A DNA stretch of 64,000 nt from Parvibaculum sp049671045 (GTDB lineage: Bacteria; Pseudomonadota; Alphaproteobacteria; Parvibaculales; Parvibaculaceae): assembly GCF_049671045.1 (NCBI RefSeq), contig NZ_JBATUH010000029.1, forward strand, positions 5,317-69,316. The letters are read 5' to 3'. Under the pieces are notes generated by a model, which made no database searches, had not been told where the DNA came from, and worked only from the letters and a program-made list of their open reading frames with translations. The position numbers and the translations under genes are program-made. This document shows positions 7,118 through 15,896 of this stretch, piece after piece (the stretch's first letter is position 1; the number at the start of each line of letters is the position of its first letter).

Positions 7118-8665
7118 ATGCCGCGCCCCTCTTTGCCTCTCGGCACCATCTCCCTCGACCCGCAGGCCGGCCCTCCGCTCTACCGGCAGCTTTATGACGC
7201 GCTCCGCGAGGCGATCCTCGATGGCAGGCTCGGCGCCGGGGCGCGCCTTCCCTCATCGAGAGCGCTGGCGGCCGATCTCGCCATTGGCCGCAACACGGTG
7301 CTCGCGGCCTATGAACAACTGGCGGCGGAAGGCTATCTCGAGGGACGCATCGGCTCGGGAACCCGGATCGCATCTCACCTTCCCGACCGCCTACTCGAAG
7401 CGGCCTCGCATCCCCGAAGCGCGGACGCCGGAGAGCACGCCGCGCCCGTCTCCCTTTCCCGCCGCGGTCAGGCGCTTTCCCTCATCCGCCGTCCCGTGTC
7501 GCGCTATGAACGCGGTCAGGGCCGCGCCTTCCAGCACGGCCTCCCCTCGATCGAGCATTTCCCGTTCGAACTCTGGGGCCGGCTTCTCGCGCGCCGCGCC
7601 CGGGACCGGAACGGCAGCATCTTAGGATATGAAACCGTCGAGGGCTTCCTGCCCCTGCGCGAGGCGATCGCCGCCCATGCCGGAGCGGCACGCGGCGCGA
7701 TCTGCACGCCCGATCACGTAATCGTGACCACGGGCGCGCAGGCGGCGCTCGATCTCGTGGCCCGAATGGCGCTCGATCCCGGCGACAGGGTATGGATCGA
7801 GGAGCCAGGATATATCGGCGCGCGGGGCGCCTTTCTCGGCGCAGGCGCCGACCTCGTTCCCGTGCCGGTCGATGACGAAGGTCTTGATGTCGAGGCGGGC
7901 CTCGCGGCGGAACCGAACCCCCGCCTCATCTATGTCACGCCGTCACATCAGTTCCCGCTCGGCGTGACGCTCTCGCTGCAAAGGCGGCTTGCTCTTCTCG
8001 ACGCCGCGAAACGCGCCGGCGCCTGGATCGTCGAGGATGATTACGATTCCGAATATCGCTTTACCGGCCGCCCCATCGCGTGCCTGCAGGGCCTAGATCG
8101 CGCGCATCGCACTCTCTATATGGGCACCTTCGCCAAGACGCTCTTCCCGGCGCTGAAGCTCGGCTACCTCATCGTGCCCGACAGGCTCGTCGATCCTTTC
8201 CGGGCAGCGATCCGTTCGAGCGGCCACATACCGCCTGCCGCGATGCAGGCCGCGCTTGCCGATTTCATGCATGGCGGACATTTCGGCACGCATGTCAGGC
8301 GCATGCTCGGCATCTATGCGGAACGTCGCGCTTGTCTCGCTGCAAGACTGGAGGGCGAATTGTCAGGATTTTTGACAGCGGCGCCGAGCGAAGGAGGCAT
8401 GCAGGTCGCGGCCTGGCTGACCAGCGCGGGCAAAGATGCCGCCGCCTCGGCGGCAGCGGCGCATGCGGATGTCATCGCCACACCGCTCTCGACTTATTAC
8501 ATCGGCGCAAAAAAGCGGCAGGGCCTGCATCTCGGCTTTGCAGCAATACCGGAACCGATGATCAAGAAAGCAGCACAACGCCTAGAAAACGCGCTTTCCC
8601 TGCATGAAAAAGAGACACGGAGCCAAGCTCCGCATACTGTCAAATCCTCGCGCGCGCGACGCTAG
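7118..8665 (+). CDS. MocR/PdxR-type transcription factor (GntR HTH fused to aminotransferase domain)
   Basis: This 515-residue regulator has a GntR winged helix-turn-helix at about residues 15-85 (PLYRQLYDALREAILDG then LPSSRALAADLAIGRNTVLAAYEQL). It is fused to a class I aminotransferase-like effector domain at about residues 110-480. The PLP-lysine region is GTFAKTLFPALKLGY near residue 340, and WIVEDDYDSEYRF precedes it. Members bind PLP or an aldimine and control vitamin B6, GABA or related metabolism. The ATG at 7118 follows a GAAGGA ribosome binding site. The divergent split-barrel flavoprotein is the likely target gene. The effector is not known. Confidence 0.92.
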   Translation: MPRPSLPLGTISLDPQAGPPLYRQLYDALREAILDGRLGAGARLPSSRALAADLAIGRNTVLAAYEQLAAEGYLEGRIGSGTRIASHLPDRLLEAASHPRSADAGEHAAPVSLSRRGQALSLIRRPVSRYERGQGRAFQHGLPSIEHFPFELWGRLLARRARDRNGSILGYETVEGFLPLREAIAAHAGAARGAICTPDHVIVTTGAQAALDLVARMALDPGDRVWIEEPGYIGARGAFLGAGADLVPVPVDDEGLDVEAGLAAEPNPRLIYVTPSHQFPLGVTLSLQRRLALLDAAKRAGAWIVEDDYDSEYRFTGRPIACLQGLDRAHRTLYMGTFAKTLFPALKLGYLIVPDRLVDPFRAAIRSSGHIPPAAMQAALADFMHGGHFGTHVRRMLGIYAERRACLAARLEGELSGFLTAAPSEGGMQVAAWLTSAGKDAAASAAAAHADVIATPLSTYYIGAKKRQGLHLGFAAIPEPMIKKAAQRLENALSLHEKETRSQAPHTVKSSRARR

Positions 8666-8718
8666 ACATCGCGAAATCCAAGATTCCCATAGATTTTATC
8701 TCAGGTCGGGACAGAACG

Positions 8719-8735
8719 ACTGACCGATAGTCAGT
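8719..8735. promoter_or_regulatory. Perfect palindrome: probable TetR-family operator
   Basis: ACTGAC (8719-8724), CGATA, GTCAGT (8730-8735) is a perfect 6-5-6 inverted repeat in the AT-rich 267-bp region before three tandem TetR-family genes. Short palindromes of this form are typical TetR operators, so autoregulation of the cluster is the simplest reading. Confidence 0.6.
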
Positions 8736-8932
8736 TAGTATTCTTTACAAATGCATCTTTTCCGCTCATTCTGATCACACGCTGCAATCACTGCTTACAG
8801 TCCGATCAGTATATTCACTTATCGTAGTAGCCCTTATTTATTTGCAGCAAATTACCAGTATCATCTGATCCAGGCGCCATACCCGTTCGTAAGCAAGCGA
8901 CGTCGATGTTCGTGTCGGTGTGGAGGGGCGCA

Positions 8933-9559
8933 GTGAACGTGATGTTGGAAAAGTATCGGCAGTCTGTCAGTGCCTCCAAAAGGGCGGCCATCCTCAAGGC
9001 CGGCCGGGAGAGCTTTCTCGCCAACGGCTATAGCGGCACCGCGGTCGCGGACATAGCGAGAAACGCCGACGTTTCCACCGCCACGCTCTACAAGCACTTC
9101 GCCTCCAAGGAAGAACTTTTCGCCGCAGTGGTAAGAGACGCCTATGGCTTCCGGGACGGCGAATACGCCAACCTTCCGGAAGACGTGAACATCGAGGACT
9201 TTCTCGTCGGCGTGATACGCCGCTATCTCGACACCCAGTTCGACCGGAAGATCAACGCGCTCTTGCGTATCGTCATCGCGGAGGTGCCGCATGCACCGGA
9301 CCTCGCCCGCGATCTCTATGAAAACCTGATCACGATCCGTTATCGGGAACTTGAAAGCATCCTTGAAGGGCTCATCGCACAGGGCAGGCTGAAACCCCAT
9401 GATGCGAAATATGGCGTGCGCCTCATCGGCGGCGCCATCAAGGACTATTTCATCTGGCCCGCACTTTTCGACGCGAACTTCTCCCTTCCTCCGGAGACGG
9501 ATGAAATCCTCCATCGTACGGTCCGTGACTTCCTCACGCTCTACGCTGCCGGACGATAG
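8933..9559 (+). CDS. TetR-family transcriptional regulator, first of three tandem paralogues
   Basis: This 208-residue protein has an N-terminal TetR helix-turn-helix (TAVADIARNADVSTATLYKHFASKEELF, about residues 38-65). The helical ligand-binding domain contains the AefR-like feature in which MRIVIAEV-type helices follow the HTH. A GTG start at 8933 is preferred because GGAGG (8922-8926) is correctly spaced; an ATG three codons further on is the alternative. It is closely similar to the next two genes throughout, down to the LRIVIAEVPHAPDLAR and LFDANFSLP segments. That indicates local duplication. A palindromic operator lies upstream. No transporter or enzyme target is adjacent. Confidence 0.9.
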   Translation: MNVMLEKYRQSVSASKRAAILKAGRESFLANGYSGTAVADIARNADVSTATLYKHFASKEELFAAVVRDAYGFRDGEYANLPEDVNIEDFLVGVIRRYLDTQFDRKINALLRIVIAEVPHAPDLARDLYENLITIRYRELESILEGLIAQGRLKPHDAKYGVRLIGGAIKDYFIWPALFDANFSLPPETDEILHRTVRDFLTLYAAGR

Positions 9560-9625
9560 AAAAGTGCAGTTCGTGCCGCGACTACACGCGCTTTCCCCCT
9601 CCTGAAACGACAGGAAATCAACACA

Positions 9626-10264
9626 TTGGGCCTCGAAGAATATCGAAGATCAGTCAGCGAATCGAAGCGCGCTTCCATCCTGAGGGCGGCCCGCGCCGCC
9701 TTCCTGAAAGATGGCTTCAGCCGCGCCGCCGTCGCCGAAATCGCGAACATGGCGGATGTGTCCACCGCCACGCTCTACAAACACTTCGAATCCAAGGAAG
9801 AACTCTTCGCCGCCGTGGCAAAGGATGCCGCCATGGCAGTCGGCGACTATTCCAACCTTCTCGACCCGGACATAGCACCGCGGGAGGCTTTCCTCACCCT
9901 CTCCCGCGCCTATCTCGCCACCCAGTTCGAGAACCATGTGAACGACCTCATGCGTATCATCATCGCAGAGGTGCCATCACATCCCGAGCTTGCCCGGGAG
10001 ATGATGGATCTCATCGTTGGGCGGCGTCACCGCAGCCTCCAGAACGTCCTCGACAAGCTCGTCGCCCAGGGCATGCTCAGGCCGCACGACACGGCGCTTT
10101 CGGCAAAGCTCGCAAGTGGAATGATCAAGGAGCTTTTTGTCTGGCCGGCGCTTTTCAATGCCGATTTCAGACTGCCGGAGGACACCGAAGTGAAGATCGG
10201 CATGGCCGCCAATGTGTTTCTTGCCCGCTACGGCATCGACACCACCGGACAAGGAATGACGTGA
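9626..10264 (+). CDS. TetR-family transcriptional regulator, second of three tandem paralogues
   Basis: This 212-residue TetR protein is collinear with its neighbours. The N-terminus GLEEYRRSVSESKRASIL mirrors the first paralogue, then comes the HTH AAVAEIANMADVSTATLYKHFESKEELF. The effector domain carries MRIIIAEVPSHPELAR and LFVWPALFNADFRLPED. It starts with TTG at 9626, supported by AGGAAA about nine bases upstream; the downstream gene overlaps its stop by four bases. The effector-domain sequence has drifted more than the HTH among the three copies. This suggests related DNA sites but different ligands or partners (inference). Confidence 0.9.
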   Translation: MGLEEYRRSVSESKRASILRAARAAFLKDGFSRAAVAEIANMADVSTATLYKHFESKEELFAAVAKDAAMAVGDYSNLLDPDIAPREAFLTLSRAYLATQFENHVNDLMRIIIAEVPSHPELAREMMDLIVGRRHRSLQNVLDKLVAQGMLRPHDTALSAKLASGMIKELFVWPALFNADFRLPEDTEVKIGMAANVFLARYGIDTTGQGMT

Positions 10265-10908
10265 TGACTATGGAACAAGTCTCGCAACGATCCGTAACCG
10301 ACATGAAGCACGCCGATGTGCTGAAGGCCGCCCTCACGCACTTCCTGAAGCACGGTTACACCGGCGCCGCCATGGCCGACATCGCCCGCGACGCCGATGT
10401 TTCGACCGCGACGCTCTACAAATATTTCCGCTCGAAGAAGGAGCTCTTCACCACCATTGCGATGAATGCGGCTCATGCGGTACGGGATCTCGACGAGCTG
10501 ACGCTGGAGAAGGCGCCCCCGGAAGAGATCTTCAGCCACCTCCTTCTCATCTACTGGGAAGCCCAGCAGGAAGGCCATGTCAACGATCTCATGAGGATCG
10601 TGATCGCGGAATCCCGCTCCTCGCCTGATATCGCACGCACGATCTTCAAGAGCGTCGTCGAGATGCGTTATCGGGGCATCAAGAAGCATCTCGACCTGAT
10701 GGTGGAGCGCGGCGTGCTGAAGCCCCATGACACGAATCTGGGCGCGAGGCTTGCCATCGGCATGCTCCGAGAAGTCTTCGTCTGGCCTGCGATGTTCGAT
10801 CCGGAATTCAGGATTCCGCCCGACGCGCTCGATCAGGCGCGCGAGGCCTACAACGTCTATATGGCCTGTTTCGCCGCAGAAGAGGCGCAGGAAGCGCAGC
10901 TCGCCTGA
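10264..10908 (+). CDS. TetR-family transcriptional regulator, third of three tandem paralogues
   Basis: This 214-residue TetR protein completes the tandem set. Its HTH is AAMADIARDADVSTATLYKYFRSKKELF, followed by an effector domain with MRIVIAESRSSPDIAR and VFVWPAMFDPEFRIPPD. The N-terminus lacks the GLEEYRRSVS-type lead of the other two. The gene overlaps the stop of the second copy (GTG at 10261 and ATG at 10264 are both possible), so translation is probably coupled and the three form one operon. The tail ends in an alanine/glutamate-rich stretch. The ligand is unknown. Confidence 0.9.
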   Translation: MTMEQVSQRSVTDMKHADVLKAALTHFLKHGYTGAAMADIARDADVSTATLYKYFRSKKELFTTIAMNAAHAVRDLDELTLEKAPPEEIFSHLLLIYWEAQQEGHVNDLMRIVIAESRSSPDIARTIFKSVVEMRYRGIKKHLDLMVERGVLKPHDTNLGARLAIGMLREVFVWPAMFDPEFRIPPDALDQAREAYNVYMACFAAEEAQEAQLA

Positions 10909-10931
10909 CCGCCGCCAGGGCGGCCTGGCCG

Positions 10932-11456
10932 TCAGCGAAGCCGGATTTCGCCGGGATCGCCGCGCTTGTCCGGCTGCGGCCTCGCAATCCTGATCGCATT
11001 CACGATGTCGTCGGGCGTATCGAGATCGGCGATCCAGAGCCGGTCACCGGATACCATCTTCATGTCGAGCGCGCCGCCCCCAAAGAGACGCTGCGGAAAC
11101 GAGCGCCGCACGCGCATGAAGGCGATCTCGTTGGCGCCGACGCGCATCTCATGCCGATGGATGAAGCCCTGCCGCAAAAGGAGTTCGCGGAGGCCGTCCG
11201 CCGGCCCCTCGCCGTCTCCGCGCGCCCTCACCTCGACCGAGAGAACCCGCGCTCGAATGGCTGCGAAGAGAAGAAGCAGCGGCACCGCCAGCACCTCGAC
11301 CGCCAGTGCGAGCGCCCCGAGCCCCTTCAGGGGAGGCTCGTGCAACCTCGCCCAGCCATAGACGAGCGCCCAGACGATGGCGACGACCATCGTCGGCAGA
11401 TAGATCGTCCAATGCGCCCGCGCCGTGGCGAGCGGCTGAGAAAGTCCGGCGTTCAT
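10932..11456 (-). CDS. Membrane protein with a bacterial PH-like domain
   Basis: This 174-residue protein has two transmembrane helices near the N-terminus (about residues 20-36 and 46-68), separated by a short loop rich in charged and proline residues. A cytosolic domain follows with the pattern VLSVEVRARG...ELLLRQGFIHRHEMRVGANEIAFMRVRRSFPQRLFGGGALDMKM. This resembles the bPH2 (YdbS/YdbT-type) fold. It is convergent with the TetR operon and divergent from the crotonase gene at 11604. The role is unknown; PH-domain membrane proteins of this sort are thought to act in envelope or membrane stress functions. Confidence 0.7.
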   Translation of the reverse strand: MNAGLSQPLATARAHWTIYLPTMVVAIVWALVYGWARLHEPPLKGLGALALAVEVLAVPLLLLFAAIRARVLSVEVRARGDGEGPADGLRELLLRQGFIHRHEMRVGANEIAFMRVRRSFPQRLFGGGALDMKMVSGDRLWIADLDTPDDIVNAIRIARPQPDKRGDPGEIRLR

Positions 11457-11603
11457 GGCAAATGAGGATCGCAGACAAGCGCGGCGATGGGAAGTGCCGC
11501 AGGACCGCCCGCGCCCGGCAAAAGCGATTTCACTTTCGGCATCTCCGCATTAGGCTCGGCCCAAAGAAATTCACCAGACCGAAGCAACCGAAGGACTGAT
11601 TTG

Positions 11604-12425
11604 ATGAGCGAACGGATTTCCCTCTCGATCGAGGGTGGCGTGGCGGATGTGCGCCTCACCCGCGCGGACAAGATGAACGCACTCGACGACGCCATGTTCG
11701 AGGCGCTGATCTCGACCGGCGAGCGGCTTTCGCAGGAAAAGGGCGTGCGCGCCGTGGTCATTTCCGGCGAGGGCCGCGCCTTCTGCGCCGGCCTCGATAT
11801 GGGCAATTTCGGCCGCATGGCCGCGCCGAAGGAGAAGGAGGCGAGCAAGAGCGAAAGCAGCATGATCGGGCGGCTCGAGAAGCGCACCCATGGCATAGCC
11901 AACCGTCCGCAGCATGCGGTCTGGGTCTGGCGCGAACTGCCCGTGCCCGTCATCGCGGCGGTTCACGGCACGGCCTTCGGCGGCGGCTTCCAGCTCATGC
12001 TCGGCGCCGACATCCGCTATGTCGCGCCGGATACCCGGCTCTCCATCATGGAGATCAAATGGGGCCTCGTGCCCGACATGGCGGGCACGCAGATCATGCG
12101 CCATCTCGTCCGCGAGGATATTGTCCGTGAGCTGACCTATACGGGCCGCATTTTCAGCGGCGAGGAAGCGGGACAGTATGGCTTTGCGACACGCGTGACG
12201 GCAAACCCCCGCGAGGAGGCGCTGGCGACGGCGCGCGAGATCGCGGGCAAGAGCCCCGATGCGATCCGCGCGGCCAAGAGGCTTCTCAATCTCGCGCCTG
12301 TGGCCGAGCCCGTCGCGGGCCTCATCGCCGAATCCGTGGAGCAGGACCGCCTCATCGGCAGCCCCAACCAGATCGAGGCGATCATGTCGAACCTCGAAAA
12401 GCGCGCCGCGAACTATAAGGACTGA
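11604..12425 (+). CDS. Enoyl-CoA hydratase/isomerase family (crotonase) protein
   Basis: This 273-residue crotonase-fold enzyme acts on acyl-CoA thioesters. The CoA-binding/oxyanion-hole segment GRAFCAGLDMGNFG (about residues 56-69) and the second one, HGTAFGGGFQLMLGADIRYV (about residues 117-136), are both intact. The catalytic-loop region near IMEIKWGLVPDMAG (about 148-162) contains no obvious double glutamate of classical enoyl-CoA hydratase, so the exact reaction (hydratase, isomerase or other) is open. The ATG at 11604 has AAGGA upstream. The gene stands alone and ends at a strong hairpin facing the minus-strand glycosyltransferase fusion. Confidence 0.88.
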   Translation: MSERISLSIEGGVADVRLTRADKMNALDDAMFEALISTGERLSQEKGVRAVVISGEGRAFCAGLDMGNFGRMAAPKEKEASKSESSMIGRLEKRTHGIANRPQHAVWVWRELPVPVIAAVHGTAFGGGFQLMLGADIRYVAPDTRLSIMEIKWGLVPDMAGTQIMRHLVREDIVRELTYTGRIFSGEEAGQYGFATRVTANPREEALATAREIAGKSPDAIRAAKRLLNLAPVAEPVAGLIAESVEQDRLIGSPNQIEAIMSNLEKRAANYKD

Positions 12426-12438
12426 ACGAGCCGGACGA

Positions 12439-12464
12439 GGGCGGGGTCTTTCAATACCCCGCCC
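12439..12464. terminator. Hairpin between convergent genes
   Basis: GGGCGGGGT (12439-12447), 8-base loop, ACCCCGCCC (12456-12464) is a perfect 9-bp stem lying between the stops of the convergent crotonase and glycosyltransferase genes. There is no T-tract, so it is either a rho-assisted terminator or a 3'-end protecting hairpin. Confidence 0.65.
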
Positions 12465-12467
12465 GCC

Positions 12468-15400
12468 TCACCTCGTGCTCTTCGTCTGGTCGAGCGCCAC
12501 CGTGCCCATGCGCTCGAGCTTGCCCCAGCCGACGAAGGGCCCTTTCAGCGCCGTCACGATCGAGCGCACCACGACCGAATACATGAGCTGGCGATAGCCG
12601 AAGCGTTGCAGGACGAGCCACCAGAGCAGGCTCCACTGCTCGCGCCGTTCGAGCATGAAACCGAAGATCGCCGCCGCCAGATCGACTACCACGAAGACGC
12701 AGTAGTAAATGGCGACGAGCTTGAGATCGGCATTGCGGAATTCCGCCCCATGCTGCGCCCAGGCGATCCACTGGCCAACGAGCTGCCAGACGAGCAGAAG
12801 ATCGGCGAGCGGCGCCAGCGCCGTGAGCGCGATCTGGAAGAGCCACACCTGCGGCAGCGCGACCATGCCGAGCGCGCCATGGCGCGGATTGAAAGTGAGG
12901 GAGCGGTACTTCCACAGACATTGCAGCGTGCCATAGGACCAGCGGAAGCGCTGCCTGGCGAGATCGCCGAAGGTGGCGGGCGCCTCAGTCCATGCGATCG
13001 CGCTGCTGTCGAAGACGACGCGGTGCCCCGCCTTCTGGAGATGGATGGTGAGGTCCTGATCTTCCGCCAGCGTGTCGCCACGAAAGCCGCCAAGCTCCTC
13101 GAGCACCGACTTGCGCCAGGCGCCGACCGCGCCGGGCACGACGGTGAGCGTATCGAGCGCCGCCAGTGCGCGACGCTCCAGGTTCTGCGCGGCGATATAT
13201 TCGAGCGCCTGCCAGCGCGTGACCATGTTGATGCGATTGCCGACCTTGGCATTGCCCGCGACCGCCCCGATGCTCTTGTCGCCGAACCAACGCACGAGGC
13301 GCGAAATCGTGTCGCGCTCGAACTGCGTGTCGGCATCGAGCGCGACGATGACGGCGCCCGTCGCCCTGGCGATGCCCACATTGAGCGCGTTCGCCTTGCC
13401 GCCATTCGGAATGTCGACGATCTCGACGCGAGGGTCGCTTGCAAAATTCGCATTGAGAATGCCGAGCGTGTCATCCTTCGAGCCGTCATTGACGACGATG
13501 ACCTCGAGGTTCCGATAGTCGCTGGTGAGAATGCCCTTCACCGTCGAGACGATGACATTCTCTTCGTTATAGGCAGGCACGATGACGGAGACGCGCTCGC
13601 CCGTCGTCGCCACGGGCGGCTCCGGTGTCCGCAGTTCCATCCGCCGCCGCCAGAGGCTCAGGCCCACAAGCAGCAGAAGCCTGCCGATGCCGAGCCAGAT
13701 GGCGATGAAGAAGCACCAGTAGAGAACATGGCCGAGCGTCGAAAGCGTCATGAACACAGCGCGATCGGTCAGGAGCGCCAGCGTCGGCGGCAGGGGCGGC
13801 ATCGCCTCTTCGCTCGTGAGCGGCACCAGCGCCGACGCGGGCACGAACTCATATCCCCTGGCGCGAAGCTCGTCGATGATGAGAGGCAGCGCCTCGACCG
13901 TCTGCGAGCGGTCGCCGCCCGCATCATGCAGCAGCACGATGTTGGTCGGCACATCGGGCTTGGCGGATTCGATCTGGTCGACCGTGCTCTCGACGATCTT
14001 CTGCGCACCCGGCATTTCCCAATCGAGCGGATCGACATGCTCGCCCACGGTCACATAGCCCATATCCTGCGCGATCTTGACCGGCACGATTTCCTCGTAA
14101 TCGGTCGGCTCGGCATCACCGAGATAGGGCGGGCGGAAGAGGCGCAGCGAGCGGCCGGTCAGTGCCTCGAAGAGACGCTGCGTCGCGTTGAGTTCGAGCT
14201 TCACCGCCTGTTCGGGCGTGATGGAAAGATTGGGATGCGTGAAGGTGTGGCTTCCGACCTCATGGCCCTCGGCGAGAATGCGCTTCACAAGTCCGGGATT
14301 GGATTCCGCATTGCTGCCGATGATGAAGAAGGTCGCGGGAACGTGCTTCTCCTTCAATATGTCGAGGATCTGCGGCGTCCATTCGGGATCGGGGCCATCG
14401 TCGAATGTGAGCGCGACCTTCTTCGGTGCGCCACCGAACTGCCTGATGACATAGGTCGTCGGCAGTCTCGTATAGACCTCGTCATTGATGTCGCCGGTCT
14501 TGGCGTCGATCTCGAATTTGCGCGCGCCTGTCGTCGGCTCCGCCGCCACGCTCAGAAACTCGCCCTGCCCTTCAAAGTCGATGTCGTTGATGATCGGAAT
14601 TTCGGCAAGCTCGGCCGGTGCGGCCGCGTTGTAGGGCCTGCCCATGACGGACCAGATCGTCGGGTCCTCCGCGCCGATGCGCCAGAGGGCATAGCCAGCG
14701 GGCTCGTAAGGGTCGGCCGCGTGAATCTGGTTGAAGGCCGTGACCGCGTCGAGGAACCAGACATCGTGGCGGACGGAATTGTCCTCGAGATAGGAGAAGT
14801 GCGGATTGTTGGTGGCGTCGTCAAATTCGACATTGGCGCCGGAATCATGCGCGGCAAGCACCGCATCCTGAAATGAAAGACTGTCGACCGTGCCGCCGTT
14901 CCAGTCATAGGCATAGCTGCCGATGGCGATGATGGTGCGCTCGGGATCGAGCAGCTTCATGCGCTTGTCGATGACGCCCTCGAACCAGCTCTGGCTCGCG
15001 ATGCTTCCCGGCTCGCTCGTCACCCAATGTTCGTCATAGGCCATGAGCACGGTGTAATCGACGATCTTTGCAATCTGGGCAAAAGGCCAGGTGTCGTCGC
15101 CGACGGGCGTTGCGATGGCAACCACCCAGCCATGCGCCTCGAAGGCGGTTTCGAGCTCCTCCAGAAAGCGCAGCAGGTTCCGCCGCGCCGGCACCGGCAG
15201 GTCTTCGAAATCCACCACCACGCCCTGCAGCTTGTGATCGCCGACGAAGCCGGCGACATCCTCGACGAGAGCCTGCCGCCGCGCGGGATCGGCAAGGAGG
15301 CGCGCGAGGCCGGGGCCATCCCACTTTCCCTGACTTGCGTTCTGAAGGGTCGGCAGAATGGCGACGCCCGGCTTGTTGTCCCGGATGTAATTATCGACCT

Positions 15401-15896
15401 TGGCATCGAACGCCTTGTTGAGCGCGAGATCGGGCCCCTGAAGATTGAGCCATGTGGGCATCACCCAGTCGAGATGGGGCAGCGTGCGCTGAAGCGACGC
15501 GAAATTCGTCGAGCCCCAGCTCGGATAGAAGGCGATCGAAAGCGGGCGTCCCTGCTGCGGCTTCAGGATTCCGGCTGTGAGGTTTCTGTGCAGGCCATGT
15601 TCGGCCCTGTGCTGGCGCTCGCGCGCGAGCTTCTCGCGCCGGGCGCGGGCTTCCTCGGCGAGCCTTGCCGCCGAGCGCAGAAGGCCGGGCGATGTGGCCT
15701 TGTTCTCAAGCTCGGCCGTCGGCACGGCGCTCAACTGGCCGGGAAGCTTGAGGCTCTGGAAATGAGGCACGGCAAGAAGGCTGGCGAGAAAGGCGATCCC
15801 GATGAGCGTGCTGGCGATCGCCACCGCCCATCCAATGAAGGAGACATGCGCCGCGCGGCGCCCCGTTGCGTCGAAAAAGATCGGCTTGTTCGCCAT
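12468..15896 (-). CDS. Trifunctional membrane fusion: GH18-like domain, polysaccharide deacetylase, GT2 glycosyltransferase
   Basis: This 1142-residue membrane protein has, in order, an N-terminal helix (about 20-43) and a coiled-coil-like Arg/Glu-rich stretch (75-100). Next is a GH18 chitinase-like domain (about 115-430) with VVVDFEDLP retaining the D-x-E acid pair. It is followed by a NodB/CE4 deacetylase (about 495-700) with TFDDGPDPEWTPQ, SHTFTHPN and RPPY motifs. A transmembrane segment (about 715-750) precedes a processive GT2 domain (about 769-1000) with VIVPAYNEEN, a DAD motif, EDQD and QRFRW; three or more C-terminal helices close the protein. The likely product is a beta-linked amino-sugar polymer that is synthesised inside and deacetylated outside; the GH18 part may cut or bind it. 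The start at 15896 gives the first membrane helix a normal lead, though a longer start at 15962 exists. Architecture certain, substrate inferred. Confidence 0.9.
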   Translation of the reverse strand: MANKPIFFDATGRRAAHVSFIGWAVAIASTLIGIAFLASLLAVPHFQSLKLPGQLSAVPTAELENKATSPGLLRSAARLAEEARARREKLARERQHRAEHGLHRNLTAGILKPQQGRPLSIAFYPSWGSTNFASLQRTLPHLDWVMPTWLNLQGPDLALNKAFDAKVDNYIRDNKPGVAILPTLQNASQGKWDGPGLARLLADPARRQALVEDVAGFVGDHKLQGVVVDFEDLPVPARRNLLRFLEELETAFEAHGWVVAIATPVGDDTWPFAQIAKIVDYTVLMAYDEHWVTSEPGSIASQSWFEGVIDKRMKLLDPERTIIAIGSYAYDWNGGTVDSLSFQDAVLAAHDSGANVEFDDATNNPHFSYLEDNSVRHDVWFLDAVTAFNQIHAADPYEPAGYALWRIGAEDPTIWSVMGRPYNAAAPAELAEIPIINDIDFEGQGEFLSVAAEPTTGARKFEIDAKTGDINDEVYTRLPTTYVIRQFGGAPKKVALTFDDGPDPEWTPQILDILKEKHVPATFFIIGSNAESNPGLVKRILAEGHEVGSHTFTHPNLSITPEQAVKLELNATQRLFEALTGRSLRLFRPPYLGDAEPTDYEEIVPVKIAQDMGYVTVGEHVDPLDWEMPGAQKIVESTVDQIESAKPDVPTNIVLLHDAGGDRSQTVEALPLIIDELRARGYEFVPASALVPLTSEEAMPPLPPTLALLTDRAVFMTLSTLGHVLYWCFFIAIWLGIGRLLLLVGLSLWRRRMELRTPEPPVATTGERVSVIVPAYNEENVIVSTVKGILTSDYRNLEVIVVNDGSKDDTLGILNANFASDPRVEIVDIPNGGKANALNVGIARATGAVIVALDADTQFERDTISRLVRWFGDKSIGAVAGNAKVGNRINMVTRWQALEYIAAQNLERRALAALDTLTVVPGAVGAWRKSVLEELGGFRGDTLAEDQDLTIHLQKAGHRVVFDSSAIAWTEAPATFGDLARQRFRWSYGTLQCLWKYRSLTFNPRHGALGMVALPQVWLFQIALTALAPLADLLLVWQLVGQWIAWAQHGAEFRNADLKLVAIYYCVFVVVDLAAAIFGFMLERREQWSLLWWLVLQRFGYRQLMYSVVVRSIVTALKGPFVGWGKLERMGTVALDQTKSTR

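Noticed and set aside
12606..14876. A very long open frame on the plus strand, opposite the glycosyltransferase fusion
   Set aside because: It is a mirror of a GC-rich gene: it has no membrane, motif or start-site support and is dominated by Arg, Asp and Glu, typical of antisense frames. The minus-strand reading has full domain motifs.
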